A DNA stretch of 16,206 nucleotides. Origin: an uncultured Collinsella sp. Its GTDB lineage: Bacteria; Actinomycetota; Coriobacteriia; Coriobacteriales; Coriobacteriaceae. How positions within the stretch are numbered: the first letter of the stretch is position 1; every line of letters begins with the position of its first letter. The notes under the pieces are model-generated. The model searched no databases. It saw only the letters and a program-made list of their open reading frames with translations, and was not told the origin of the DNA. The translations under genes were made by a program, and so were the position numbers. This document shows, in pieces, positions 1 through 7,506 of the stretch. The stretch lies in contig CAAEOL010000035.1 of NCBI GenBank assembly GCA_900757595.1, positions 1-16,206 on the forward strand, given 5' to 3'.

Positions 1-70
1 AGCGAGGTCGCTGCTGCCGGCGCCGGAGTTTTGTTCGTGTGAATCGGTGTTAATGAATTGATCCGCGAGG

Positions 71-508
71 CTACTTTTCGAGATACTCCCTCAGCAGCTC
101 CAGAGCGTGCGCATACCCCTGGAGGCCCTCACCGGTGATGGTGGCGAAGCAGGCCAGGCGTGCATAGCTCACCTGGCGGAAGTCCTCGCGGGTCTCGACG
201 GCACTGATGTGGACCTCGACGGCAGGGATGGCGACGGCCTTGAGGGCATCGAGGATCGCCACGCTCGTGTGCGTGTAGGCCGCCGGGTTGATGACGATGC
301 CGTCGACCTTGCCGTAGGCCTCCTGGATCTTGTCGACGATGCTGCCCTCGTGGTTGGACTGGAAAACCTCGACCTCGTCGAAGCCCTGTGCGGCGCCAGC
401 TTCCTGGCAGATCTGCACTAAGCGGTCGTAGTTGTCGCTGCCATAGATGCCCGGCTCGCGAATGCCGAGCATGTTGAGGTTGGGGCCGTTGATGACGAGT
501 GCTTTCAT
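71..508 (-). CDS. aroQ: 3-dehydroquinate dehydratase, type II
   Basis: Type II dehydroquinase of 145 residues, the normal family length. It dehydrates 3-dehydroquinate to 3-dehydroshikimate, the third shikimate-pathway step, and type II enzymes are cytosolic dodecamers. The N-terminus carries NGPNLNMLG (residues 7-15), followed by a REPGIYG loop whose Tyr22 fits the catalytic lid tyrosine. FQSNHEG and GIVINPAAYTHTS, then VEVHIS and REDFRQVSY, match the substrate-binding segments. The usual HISN motif reads HISA here, a conservative oddity. I chose the ATG at 508 because an AAAGGAAG Shine-Dalgarno lies just upstream and the family starts at this point; the longer open frame to 724 has no family similarity. 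It is the last gene of the aromatic operon, 85 nt after aroEK and behind a terminator-like inverted repeat. Confidence 0.96.
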   Translation of the reverse strand: MKALVINGPNLNMLGIREPGIYGSDNYDRLVQICQEAGAAQGFDEVEVFQSNHEGSIVDKIQEAYGKVDGIVINPAAYTHTSVAILDALKAVAIPAVEVHISAVETREDFRQVSYARLACFATITGEGLQGYAHALELLREYLEK

Positions 509-549
509 GGCTGCTTCCTTTGCGGTTGGGCGGGCGGTGCGGCGGAATG

Positions 550-591
550 AAAAACCACCACATAGGTTCCTGTCCCCTTTGTGGTGGTTTT
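550..591 (-). terminator. Inverted repeat / intrinsic terminator between aroEK and aroQ
   Basis: A perfect 12-bp inverted repeat (AAAACCACCACA at 551-562 against TGTGGTGGTTTT at 580-591) encloses a 17-nt loop. Read on the minus strand, the hairpin begins right after the aroEK TAA stop and ends in TTTTT. That is the form of a Rho-independent terminator or partial attenuator upstream of aroQ. The plus-strand reading also ends in TTTT. The loop holds GGGGACAGG on the minus strand, which resembles cores of REP-type repeats, so this could be a dispersed repeat acting as a terminator. Confidence 0.75.
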
Positions 592-593
592 GG

Positions 594-1844
594 TTAGAGA
601 GCGGGTGGGAGGGCGTCGAGGAGGGCTTGGGCGGTGTTGGCGGCGCAATCGCGCGAGTCGATGATGTAGTCGGCCCAGGCGCGGTAGCGCGGCATGCGCT
701 GCTCGGCCAGCTTGTCGATGCCATCGCGGGCGGTGATGGGGCGACCCTTGTGGGCGAGTTCGTCGAGCTTACGGTTGAGCATCACGATCTGGCTGTTCTG
801 GTGCAGTAGCGGGTAGTTCTCGTCGCGCGTGACCACGCCGCCGCCGGTGGAAAGCACCAGGCCGCTGCGCTTGGAGATGTCGGCCAGCGCCGCCGTCTCC
901 TGTTCGCGGAACGCCGCCTCGCCGCGCTCGACGATAAAGTCGGCGCAGGGCATGCCCAGGCGCTCCTCGAGGGCGCGGTCCAGGTCGATGTGCTCGCGGC
1001 CGGTGAGCAGGGCGATCTGCTCACCCACGCGGGTTTTGCCCGAGCCCGGCATGCCGATCAGGGCGATGTTCTGCTCGCGGTGAGACAGGCGCTCCGTCAC
1101 GTCCAGGATGCGCCCGCGCGGGGTGACCTGGCCGGTATAGCGCTCGACGGCTTGCGCCGCCTGGGCTACAAGCATGAGCAGACCGCCGATGCAGGGGATG
1201 CCGCGACGCTCGGCCTCGAGCATGAGTCCCGTGCGAGCGGGGTTGTAAACGATATCGATGACGCCCTCGAGCGCGTCGAGGCCCTCGAGCGTGCAAGGCG
1301 CGTCGGGGCAGTGGGGGAACATACCGGCAGGCGTGCAGTTGACGAGCAACGCGGCGTCGGACTGCTGTGCGATGTTGCCGTAGTTGACCTCGCTCGCGCG
1401 TCCCACGGGCACCACGAGCGCGCCCAGGTCGCCCAGCACCATGCTGGCCGTGGTGCCGGCGCCTCCGGTGGCTCCGAGCACGAGGACCTTCTTGCCGGCA
1501 ATCTCCACACCCAGCTCCTCGACCAGGCACTGGAAACCGAAGTAGTCGGTGTTGTCGCCGCGCAGACGGCCATCGGGCAGACGCGTGATCGTGTTGACGT
1601 TGTCCATGCGTTCGGCGAGCGGGCTCAGCTCGTCCAGGTAGTCCATGACGGCGCGCTTGTAGGGAATGGTCACGTTGGTGCCTTCCCACTCGTCGCCCGT
1701 CATAAAGGCCGCGAGGTCCTCGGGCTTGCGCTCAAAACGCACGTACTCAAGCCCCGCGAGCTCCTTGTAGATGGTCGGGGTGTAGCTGTGGCCCAGCACG
1801 CGGCCCAGCACGCCGTAGGGGCGGGTTGTGGCGACGTCAGTCAT
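594..1844 (-). CDS. aroEK: Bifunctional shikimate dehydrogenase / shikimate kinase (AroE-AroK fusion)
   Basis: A 416-residue fusion catalysing two consecutive cytosolic steps: NADPH-dependent reduction of 3-dehydroshikimate, then ATP-dependent 3-phosphorylation of shikimate. Residues 1-250 are AroE: GHSYTP (19-24) for substrate binding, NVTIPYK with catalytic Lys63, DNTD ending in catalytic Asp100, a nucleotide-binding GATGGAG (124-130), and GLLMLVAQA with Gln228. Residues about 258-416 are AroK: Walker A GMPGSGKT (264-271), IDLD (286-289), FRE with Arg313, STGGG (332-336), GRP (367-369) in the lid and PRYRAWAD. Both halves are of normal length with key residues intact, and no stop or frameshift separates them. 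The start codon abuts the pheA stop (TAGATG), implying translational coupling. The usual second serine of the AroE SxS motif is Thr22. The stop runs straight into a terminator-like hairpin. Confidence 0.96.
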   Translation of the reverse strand: MTDVATTRPYGVLGRVLGHSYTPTIYKELAGLEYVRFERKPEDLAAFMTGDEWEGTNVTIPYKRAVMDYLDELSPLAERMDNVNTITRLPDGRLRGDNTDYFGFQCLVEELGVEIAGKKVLVLGATGGAGTTASMVLGDLGALVVPVGRASEVNYGNIAQQSDAALLVNCTPAGMFPHCPDAPCTLEGLDALEGVIDIVYNPARTGLMLEAERRGIPCIGGLLMLVAQAAQAVERYTGQVTPRGRILDVTERLSHREQNIALIGMPGSGKTRVGEQIALLTGREHIDLDRALEERLGMPCADFIVERGEAAFREQETAALADISKRSGLVLSTGGGVVTRDENYPLLHQNSQIVMLNRKLDELAHKGRPITARDGIDKLAEQRMPRYRAWADYIIDSRDCAANTAQALLDALPPAL

Positions 1845-2990
1845 CTAGAGCACCTCCGTGTAGCTGCCAAAGTAGGTGAAGCTCTCGCACACCTCGTCAA
1901 TCGAGTCGAGCAGGTCGTCGAGGGCTTTGCTGCCAAAGGGACAGTCCAGATCGAAGTAGAACATAAACTCAAAGTCGCGCCCGGGGATGGGGCGGCTCTC
2001 GAGCTTGATAAGGTTGATGTTGAGTGCGTAGAAGCGCTCGAGTACGCGATAGAGGGCGCCCGGTTCGTTGGCCGTGGTGATCATGAGCGAGGTACGGTTG
2101 GCGCCGGGGTAGACGCGCGGCTCGCGACTGATGACGACGAAGCGCGTGTAGTTGTTGTCCGAGTCCTGGATATTGGGCTCCAGCACCTCCAGACCATAGA
2201 GCGCCGCGCAGCTGCGCGAGGCGATGGCGGCAACGTCGGTGCGTTCGGAGCTGGCGACCATCTCGGCCGACATGGCCGTGTTGGGGTACTTGGTGGCGTG
2301 CAGGTCGTGTGCCTCGATAAAGCCGGCGCATTGGGCAATGGCCTGGCCGTGGCTGTAGACCTCGTGCACGTCCGCAAGCTTGGTGCCGGGCTTGACGAGC
2401 AAGTTGTGGTCGATTTTGAGGCGAAGCGAGCGCACGATGTGGAAGTCGAACTGGGCGAGCAGGTCGTAGACGGCGTTGACCGAGCCGGCGGTGGAGTTCT
2501 CGATGGGCAGCACGCCAAACTCGCAGAAGCCGTCGCGCACGGCGCACATGACGCCCTCGAAGGTCTCGAAAAACGCGATGTCGGGCACGTCGAAGAGCTT
2601 GCACGCGGCGATTTGGCTGTAAGCGCCCTCGACGCCCTGGCAGGCGACGGTGGCCGTTTGAGGGAAGGGCGTGTCGGAGGCTGCAGCCGTGGCGTGGGCC
2701 TTTTGCGAGACGGTGATGCCCTTGAGCTCGTTGATGTAGCGCTGCTGCTCGGCCTTGCTCATGCTCATGAGGAGACGGAACAGGGTGATGGTCTGCGCCT
2801 CGTAGCGCTCGGGCGCGCGGCTGGCGAGGTTGTTGAGCTTGGAGCGCTCACGGGCGGGGTCGAAGACGGCCTTGCCCATCTCGATTTTTGACTTGGCGAC
2901 CTCGGTGGCAATGTCCATACGCTCGACAAAGCTGTTGAGGAGCGTGGTGTCGATGCCATCGATGGCCTGGCGGATGTCAGCAAGGTCCAT
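1845..2990 (-). CDS. pheA: Bifunctional chorismate mutase / prephenate dehydratase (P-protein)
   Basis: 381-residue P-protein, three domains in the standard order. Residues 1-88 are an AroQ-type helical chorismate mutase (DIRQAIDGID, ER at 23-24, KSK, FDPARERSKL) that converts chorismate to prephenate. Residues about 113-290 are prephenate dehydratase, giving phenylpyruvate, with PIENSTAGSV (162-171), YSHGQAIAQC and the catalytic NYTRF (280-284). Residues about 299-375 are an ACT domain with EPGALYRVL and ESRP (331-334), where phenylalanine normally binds for feedback inhibition. The common SHPQA motif reads SHGQA here. The ATG at 2990 has a GAAAGGGG Shine-Dalgarno and begins exactly where chorismate mutase homology begins; the 29-residue upstream extension of the open frame is low-complexity and rejected. 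The gap to aroC is 43 nt and to aroEK 0 nt. Confidence 0.96.
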   Translation of the reverse strand: MDLADIRQAIDGIDTTLLNSFVERMDIATEVAKSKIEMGKAVFDPARERSKLNNLASRAPERYEAQTITLFRLLMSMSKAEQQRYINELKGITVSQKAHATAAASDTPFPQTATVACQGVEGAYSQIAACKLFDVPDIAFFETFEGVMCAVRDGFCEFGVLPIENSTAGSVNAVYDLLAQFDFHIVRSLRLKIDHNLLVKPGTKLADVHEVYSHGQAIAQCAGFIEAHDLHATKYPNTAMSAEMVASSERTDVAAIASRSCAALYGLEVLEPNIQDSDNNYTRFVVISREPRVYPGANRTSLMITTANEPGALYRVLERFYALNINLIKLESRPIPGRDFEFMFYFDLDCPFGSKALDDLLDSIDEVCESFTYFGSYTEVL

Positions 2991-3033
2991 GGAGACCCCT
3001 TTCACGTGTCGGGGGATGTTGAGGGGTGGGTAG

Positions 3034-4131
3034 TTAGCGCTGGGCGGCGTCTTCGAGGAGGGCGTCCCAGATGGCAAGGGCGGCGGCTGCCTCGGCTACG
3101 GGGACAGCTCTGGGGACGATGCAGGGATCGTGGCGGCCGTGGACCGAGAGCTCGGCATTTTCCATAGCGTCCATGTCCACCGTCTGCTGCTCGCGGCCAA
3201 TGGAGGGCGTCGGCTTTACGGCCATGCGCCACATGACGGGCGCGCCGGTCGAAATACCGCCCAGGATGCCGCCGGCGTTGTTGGACTCGACCTCGATCTC
3301 GCCGGTCTCGGCATCGATGCGATACGGATCGTTGTTCTCGCTGCCGCGCATGGCGGCGACGGCAAAGCCCATGCCAAACTCCACGCCCTTTACGGCGGGA
3401 ATGCCAAACGCGATTTGCGCGATGCGGTTCTCGATGCCGTCGAAGATGGGGTCGCCGATGCCCGCGGGAAGCCCGTAAATGCCGCACTCCACGATGCCGC
3501 CGATGCTGTCGAGTTCGTCGCGCGCGGCTAGGATCTCCTCGCGCATGCGGCCGGCTGCGGCGGCGTCAATGCAAGGAAGATCGTTCGTTAGGATCGCCTT
3601 ACGGTCGGCCTCGCGATAGACCATGTCGTCCATCGGCAGGTCGGAGATGCCGCCGATCTGCGCGACGTGCGCCATCACGTTAATGCCGCGGGCCTCGAGT
3701 GCCTGCAGCGCAATGCCGCCGGCAATGCACAGGGGTGCCGTTAGGCGGCCGGAGAAATGCCCACCGCCGGCGACGTCGTGCATGTTGTGATACTTCACGC
3801 GCGCAGGGAAGTCCGCATGTCCCGGACGGGGCTTGCGGCGCAGCTCAGAGTAATCCTTGGAGCGCGTGTTGGTGTTCTCGATAATCGCGGCTATAGGTGC
3901 GCCAGTGGTGTGCCCATCGACCACGCCGGCAATGATATGCGCGGCATCGGCCTCGCGGCGCTTGGTCGCGGTCTCGTCGCGGCCGGGGGCGCGACGGTTC
4001 AAAAAGGCCTGCAGCTGCTCCTGATCAACGGCAATGCTCGCCGGGACGCCATCGAGCGAGCAACCGATGGCGGGGGAGTGCGACTGGCCGAAGATGCTTA
4101 AGTGCAAGACGTTGCCAAAGGTCGAGGACAT
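3034..4131 (-). CDS. aroC: Chorismate synthase
   Basis: 365 residues, a normal bacterial length. It removes phosphate from EPSP by anti-1,4-elimination to give chorismate and needs reduced FMN; the family is cytosolic and tetrameric. Visible motifs are FGQSHSPAIG (14-23) with a conserved His18, RRAPGRD, NTNTRSKDY, RPGHADF with the second conserved His, GGGHFSGRLTAP, NNAGGILGGISTG, KPTPSI and the C-terminal GRHDPCIVPRAVPV signature. The GGGHFSGR form and GQSH in place of GESH are, from memory, the clostridial-type variant; the Ser after GQSH, where Gly is usual, is less common. Translation is probably coupled to aroA: its stop lies 1 nt before this ATG, and a strong GAGGAGG Shine-Dalgarno lies inside the aroA 3' end. 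Confidence 0.97.
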   Translation of the reverse strand: MSSTFGNVLHLSIFGQSHSPAIGCSLDGVPASIAVDQEQLQAFLNRRAPGRDETATKRREADAAHIIAGVVDGHTTGAPIAAIIENTNTRSKDYSELRRKPRPGHADFPARVKYHNMHDVAGGGHFSGRLTAPLCIAGGIALQALEARGINVMAHVAQIGGISDLPMDDMVYREADRKAILTNDLPCIDAAAAGRMREEILAARDELDSIGGIVECGIYGLPAGIGDPIFDGIENRIAQIAFGIPAVKGVEFGMGFAVAAMRGSENNDPYRIDAETGEIEVESNNAGGILGGISTGAPVMWRMAVKPTPSIGREQQTVDMDAMENAELSVHGRHDPCIVPRAVPVAEAAAALAIWDALLEDAAQR

Positions 4132-4132
4132 G

Positions 4133-5452
4133 CTATTCCTCCTCGAGCGTGACCTTGCCGCCCAGCAGACGGTAGTGGTCGAAGAAATCGGGATAGGACT
4201 TGTTGACGGCCTCGGCGCCGTGGATCACGACCTCGCCGGTGGCGCGGCTCGCGGCGATAGCGGCCATCATGGCGATGCGATGGTCGTTGTGCGAATCGAC
4301 CTCGCCGCCGGTGAAGGCATCGACGCCCTTGATGATGAGGTCATCGCCGGCAATGCGCACCTGCGCGCCCAGCGCGGTGAGCTCGCGGGTGGTCGTGAGC
4401 AGGCGGTCGGATTCCTTGATGCGCAGACGGGCGCAATCGCGGATAAAGGTGCGGCCCTGCGCCAGCGAGGCTACGGCCGAGATGACGGGCACCAGGTCGG
4501 GAATGTCGTGGGCGCTCATCTCAAAGCCGGCGAGCTTGTCGGACTGCACGGTGGCGGCGTTGGTGGAGCGCACGATGCGAGCGCCAAAGCGCGAAAGCGC
4601 GGCGAGCACGTTTCGGTCGCCCTGCGCGGAGCTCAGGGATACGCCCTCGACGGTGATTGGGTCGGTGCCGATGGCACCGGCGCACAGCCAAAAGGCGGCG
4701 TTGGACCAGTCGCCCTCGACGGCTACGCTGCCGGGCGTGCGGTACGAGCCACTGTTCACGCGGAAGTTCGTGACCTCGGGCTGGCCGTCCTTGGCCGGAA
4801 TGCGCTCGACGTTGACCTCGACGCCAAAGGCCTTCATGGCCTGGATCGTCAGGTTGATGTAGGGGCGGCTCTCGATGAGGCCGGTTACCTGCACGCAGGA
4901 GGGCTGGGCCAGCAGCGGGGCTGCCAGCAGCAGGCCGGAGATATACTGCGAGCTCACGTTGCCCGGAAGCACAAAAGTGCCCGGGCGCATGCGTCCGCTC
5001 GTCTTGAGCGGAAAACCGCCCAGACCCTGCAGGTCGCAGCCGGCGGCGATGATCTCGTCCGAGAGCGGGGAGAGTGGGCGGGTGCCCAGGCGGCCCTGGC
5101 CTACGAAGGTGGCATCCGCACCCAGCGCGCAGGCGACAGGCAGCATAAAGCGCAGCGTGGAGCCGCTTTCACCGCAGTCAAGCGTGCCGCCGGCAAGGGC
5201 CTTGAGCAGGCCAAACTCAACACTCTTCATGGTGGGGTGGACCTGGAAGCCGTCCTCGACGGTCTCGATGCGGGCACCGAGTGCCGTAAGGCAACGCACC
5301 GTAGCCTCGATGTCGGCGCAGGTGGTATTGCAGGTGACGTGTGTCGCGCCGTTGGCAAGCGCAGCGCAGATGATCAGGCGATGCGCCATCGACTTGGACG
5401 CGATGGCGGGAACGGTGCCCTTGAGCGGGGACGGGGTGATGCGGGCTAGCAT
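4133..5452 (-). CDS. aroA: 3-phosphoshikimate 1-carboxyvinyltransferase (EPSP synthase)
   Basis: 439 residues, close to the family norm. It transfers enolpyruvyl from PEP to shikimate-3-phosphate. Recognisable sites are SKSMAHR (19-25), supplying the Lys20, Ser21 and Arg25 contacts, and LDCGESGSTLRFM (91-103). Further on are RPLSPL (125-130), VSSQYISG (166-173), the catalytic DIPDLVP with Asp319, RIKESDR (344-350) with Glu347, and DHRIAMM (390-396). The glycine equivalent to E. coli Gly96 (in GNAGTAMR) appears retained at Gly97; glyphosate sensitivity cannot be settled from this. The start overlaps the aroB stop by 7 nt (ATGCTAG), so translation is coupled to aroB. It ends 1 nt before aroC. 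Confidence 0.97.
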   Translation of the reverse strand: MLARITPSPLKGTVPAIASKSMAHRLIICAALANGATHVTCNTTCADIEATVRCLTALGARIETVEDGFQVHPTMKSVEFGLLKALAGGTLDCGESGSTLRFMLPVACALGADATFVGQGRLGTRPLSPLSDEIIAAGCDLQGLGGFPLKTSGRMRPGTFVLPGNVSSQYISGLLLAAPLLAQPSCVQVTGLIESRPYINLTIQAMKAFGVEVNVERIPAKDGQPEVTNFRVNSGSYRTPGSVAVEGDWSNAAFWLCAGAIGTDPITVEGVSLSSAQGDRNVLAALSRFGARIVRSTNAATVQSDKLAGFEMSAHDIPDLVPVISAVASLAQGRTFIRDCARLRIKESDRLLTTTRELTALGAQVRIAGDDLIIKGVDAFTGGEVDSHNDHRIAMMAAIAASRATGEVVIHGAEAVNKSYPDFFDHYRLLGGKVTLEEE

Positions 5453-6552
5453 GCGGATGCGTCTCCCTTCTGGCCGAGGCCCTCGGCAATGAGTTCGTGG
5501 AAAGTGGAAAGCGGCGTGCGGTCGATGCTGCAGCGGCCAATGCCGTGCGGAATCACCAGGTCGATAGTGTCGCCCGCGCGCTTCTTGTCGTGGAGCGCCT
5601 CGGCAAAGACGGCATCGGCATCTAGGTCGCAGCGGGTCTTGAGGCCATGGCGGGCGCAGAGTTCCTCAATACGATCGGGCAGTGCAGCATCGCAGACGCC
5701 ATGCAGGGCTGCGGCGCGCGTGATGATGCCCATGCCAATCGACACGCAGTTGCCGTGGCCGAGCTCAAAGTGCTCGCAGGCCTCGACAGCGTGTCCGGCG
5801 CTGTGTCCAAAGTTGAGGAGCTTGCGCTGGTTGGTCTCGCATTCATCGGCGACAACCACGGCGCGTTTAATGTCGATATTGCGGGCGATGATGAGCGCTA
5901 CGCGGGCCACATCGCGGTTGAGCAGCTCCAGCGTGAGCGGAGTCTTCTCCAGCTCGGCGAAAAGCTCCGGGTCGGCGATCACGGCGTGCTTGATGACCTC
6001 GCCACAGCCATCGGCGAACTGCTCGGGCGTGAGGGTCGCCAGGCATCCCACGTCGGCGATAACCACGCTTGGCTGCCAAAAGGCGCCGGCCAGGTTCTTG
6101 CCGGCAGCCAGGTCGATGGCGGTCTTGCCGCCCACCGACGAATCCACCATGGCGAGCAGGCTCGTCGGGATCTGCACAAACTTGCAGCCGCGCATGTAGG
6201 TGGCGGCCACAAAGCCCGCCACGTCGCCCACGACACCGCCGCCGAGTGCCACGATCACGTCGGAGCGCGAAAGCTCGTGCTCGGCCACAAACTCCAAAAT
6301 GGCAACATAGGTTTCGGCGCGCTTATGGGCCTCGCCGGCTTCGAAGGTGCAGATGCTCACCTCGTAGCCTGACGCCTCCAGGCTTTGCTTAACGGGCATC
6401 TGATAGAGCGGGCCCACGTTGGTGTCCGTCACGATGACGGCGCGGGTGCCGCCGGCGGTGGTGCGGACGAGCGGTCCCGCCTGCTCCAGCAAAAACGTGC
6501 CCACATGCACCTGGTAGGGGCGTGCGGTGTCGATATCGATAGTAATCGCCAT
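5446..6552 (-). CDS. aroB: 3-dehydroquinate synthase
   Basis: 368 residues, typical for the family. It is an NAD- and metal-dependent enzyme that cyclises DAHP to 3-dehydroquinate, the second shikimate step. The N-terminal Rossmann-like half has GEAHK (73-77), LGGGVVGDVAGF (103-114) and QIPTSLLAMVDSSVGGKT (127-144). The C-terminal metal-binding half has GEVIKH with Glu185, NFGHSAGHAVE (247-257) with His250, and GHGNCVSIGM with His266, which fit the zinc ligands. The ATG at 6552 follows an AAAGGAC Shine-Dalgarno. It lies 36 nt after tyrA and overlaps the start of aroA by 7 nt. The N-terminus (MAITIDIDTARPYQVHVG) begins in register with known DHQ synthases. Confidence 0.97.
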   Translation of the reverse strand: MAITIDIDTARPYQVHVGTFLLEQAGPLVRTTAGGTRAVIVTDTNVGPLYQMPVKQSLEASGYEVSICTFEAGEAHKRAETYVAILEFVAEHELSRSDVIVALGGGVVGDVAGFVAATYMRGCKFVQIPTSLLAMVDSSVGGKTAIDLAAGKNLAGAFWQPSVVIADVGCLATLTPEQFADGCGEVIKHAVIADPELFAELEKTPLTLELLNRDVARVALIIARNIDIKRAVVVADECETNQRKLLNFGHSAGHAVEACEHFELGHGNCVSIGMGIITRAAALHGVCDAALPDRIEELCARHGLKTRCDLDADAVFAEALHDKKRAGDTIDLVIPHGIGRCSIDRTPLSTFHELIAEGLGQKGDASAC

Positions 6553-6588
6553 AAGCTTCGGTCCTTTCGACCTGGCGTGATGGGTGGT

Positions 6589-7503
6589 CTAGTGGGAGGC
6601 CTCGTCGTCGAGCGCGCGCTTAATGCGGTCGCCCTCGGCAAGGAGATTCTCCAGATAGCGCTGGTCGCGGTCCTTAAGGGCGCGGCTGTAGGCGCCAAGC
6701 GATTCGATCAGATGGTCGATCTCGAAGGCGAGCGCATCGGCGTCGTCGATCATGAGCTCGGACCACATCTGAGGATTGAGGTGTGCCACGCGGGTGAGGT
6801 CGCGGTAGCTGCCGGCCGAAAAACCGTGGTGAACCTGAGCGGTCGGGCTTTTAACGTAGGCGTTGGATACCACGTGCGCAAGCTGGCTTGTAAAGGCGAT
6901 GACGCGGTCGTGCTCGGTAGCGCTGGTCACGCTGAACTTGCCAAAGCCCAGGGGGCGCACCATTTCGCGCACCTGGCCTAAAAGCTCCAGCTTGAGCGCA
7001 TCGTCCACCGCGGGCGGAACGAGTACCAGGGGAGCGCCCTGGAACAGGTCGGCACGGGAGTGAGCGTAGCCCGAGAACTGGGTGCCCGCCATGGGGTGCG
7101 CGCCCACAAAGTAAAAACCGTGCTCGCGGGCGAGCTCAAAGGCACGCTCGCATACGATGCCCTTCACGCCTACGGTGTCAATCACCACGGGGCCCATGAT
7201 GGCATCGGTGTCGGTGGCATCGGCGAGCGCCTGGGCGTGCGCCTCAAGCCACTCGATGCAGGCCTCGGGATAGCAGGCAAGGACGATGATGTCGCATTCG
7301 CCGAGCGTCTCGTCGTTGAGCTCGCCGGCGACGGTGCCCATGCTGGCGGCCGTCATCACGTCATCGTCGGGATCCCAGGCCAGCACGCGGACGCCCGCCT
7401 GCGCATAGCCGCGGGCAAAGCTGCCGCCGATCAGACCTAGGCCCACTATACCGGCGCATTTGGGACCGCCCTGGTTAACGCGCGCGTTTCTCACCGTACC
7501 CAT
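6589..7503 (-). CDS. tyrA: Prephenate dehydrogenase
   Basis: 304 residues. It oxidatively decarboxylates prephenate to 4-hydroxyphenylpyruvate, the tyrosine branch. The N-terminal nucleotide-binding fold starts with GIVGLGLIGGSFARG (GxGxxG at 21-26), and the Asp in AWDPDD suggests NAD preference. AHPMAGT (about 135-141), TEHDRVIAFTSQLAHVVSNA and AGSYRDLTRVA mark the prephenate-binding helical domain, including the catalytic histidine in TEHD. There is no fused chorismate mutase or C-terminal ACT domain, so feedback control by tyrosine may lie elsewhere, for example in DAHP synthase. The ATG at 7503 lies 3 nt after the aroF stop, with a GGAG-type Shine-Dalgarno inside the aroF 3' end. Confidence 0.94.
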   Translation of the reverse strand: MGTVRNARVNQGGPKCAGIVGLGLIGGSFARGYAQAGVRVLAWDPDDDVMTAASMGTVAGELNDETLGECDIIVLACYPEACIEWLEAHAQALADATDTDAIMGPVVIDTVGVKGIVCERAFELAREHGFYFVGAHPMAGTQFSGYAHSRADLFQGAPLVLVPPAVDDALKLELLGQVREMVRPLGFGKFSVTSATEHDRVIAFTSQLAHVVSNAYVKSPTAQVHHGFSAGSYRDLTRVAHLNPQMWSELMIDDADALAFEIDHLIESLGAYSRALKDRDQRYLENLLAEGDRIKRALDDEASH

Positions 7504-7506
7504 GGC

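Noticed and set aside
990..2891. Long plus-strand open frame (633 codons) opposite aroEK and pheA
   Set aside because: It is an antisense shadow of high-GC coding sequence: Val/Asp/Gly/Ala/Arg/His-rich, with no domain, and it crosses the boundary of two clearly real genes.
4034..5449. Plus-strand open frame of 471 codons opposite aroA
   Set aside because: Same codon-bias mirror effect. The minus strand encodes an unambiguous EPSP synthase with all catalytic motifs.
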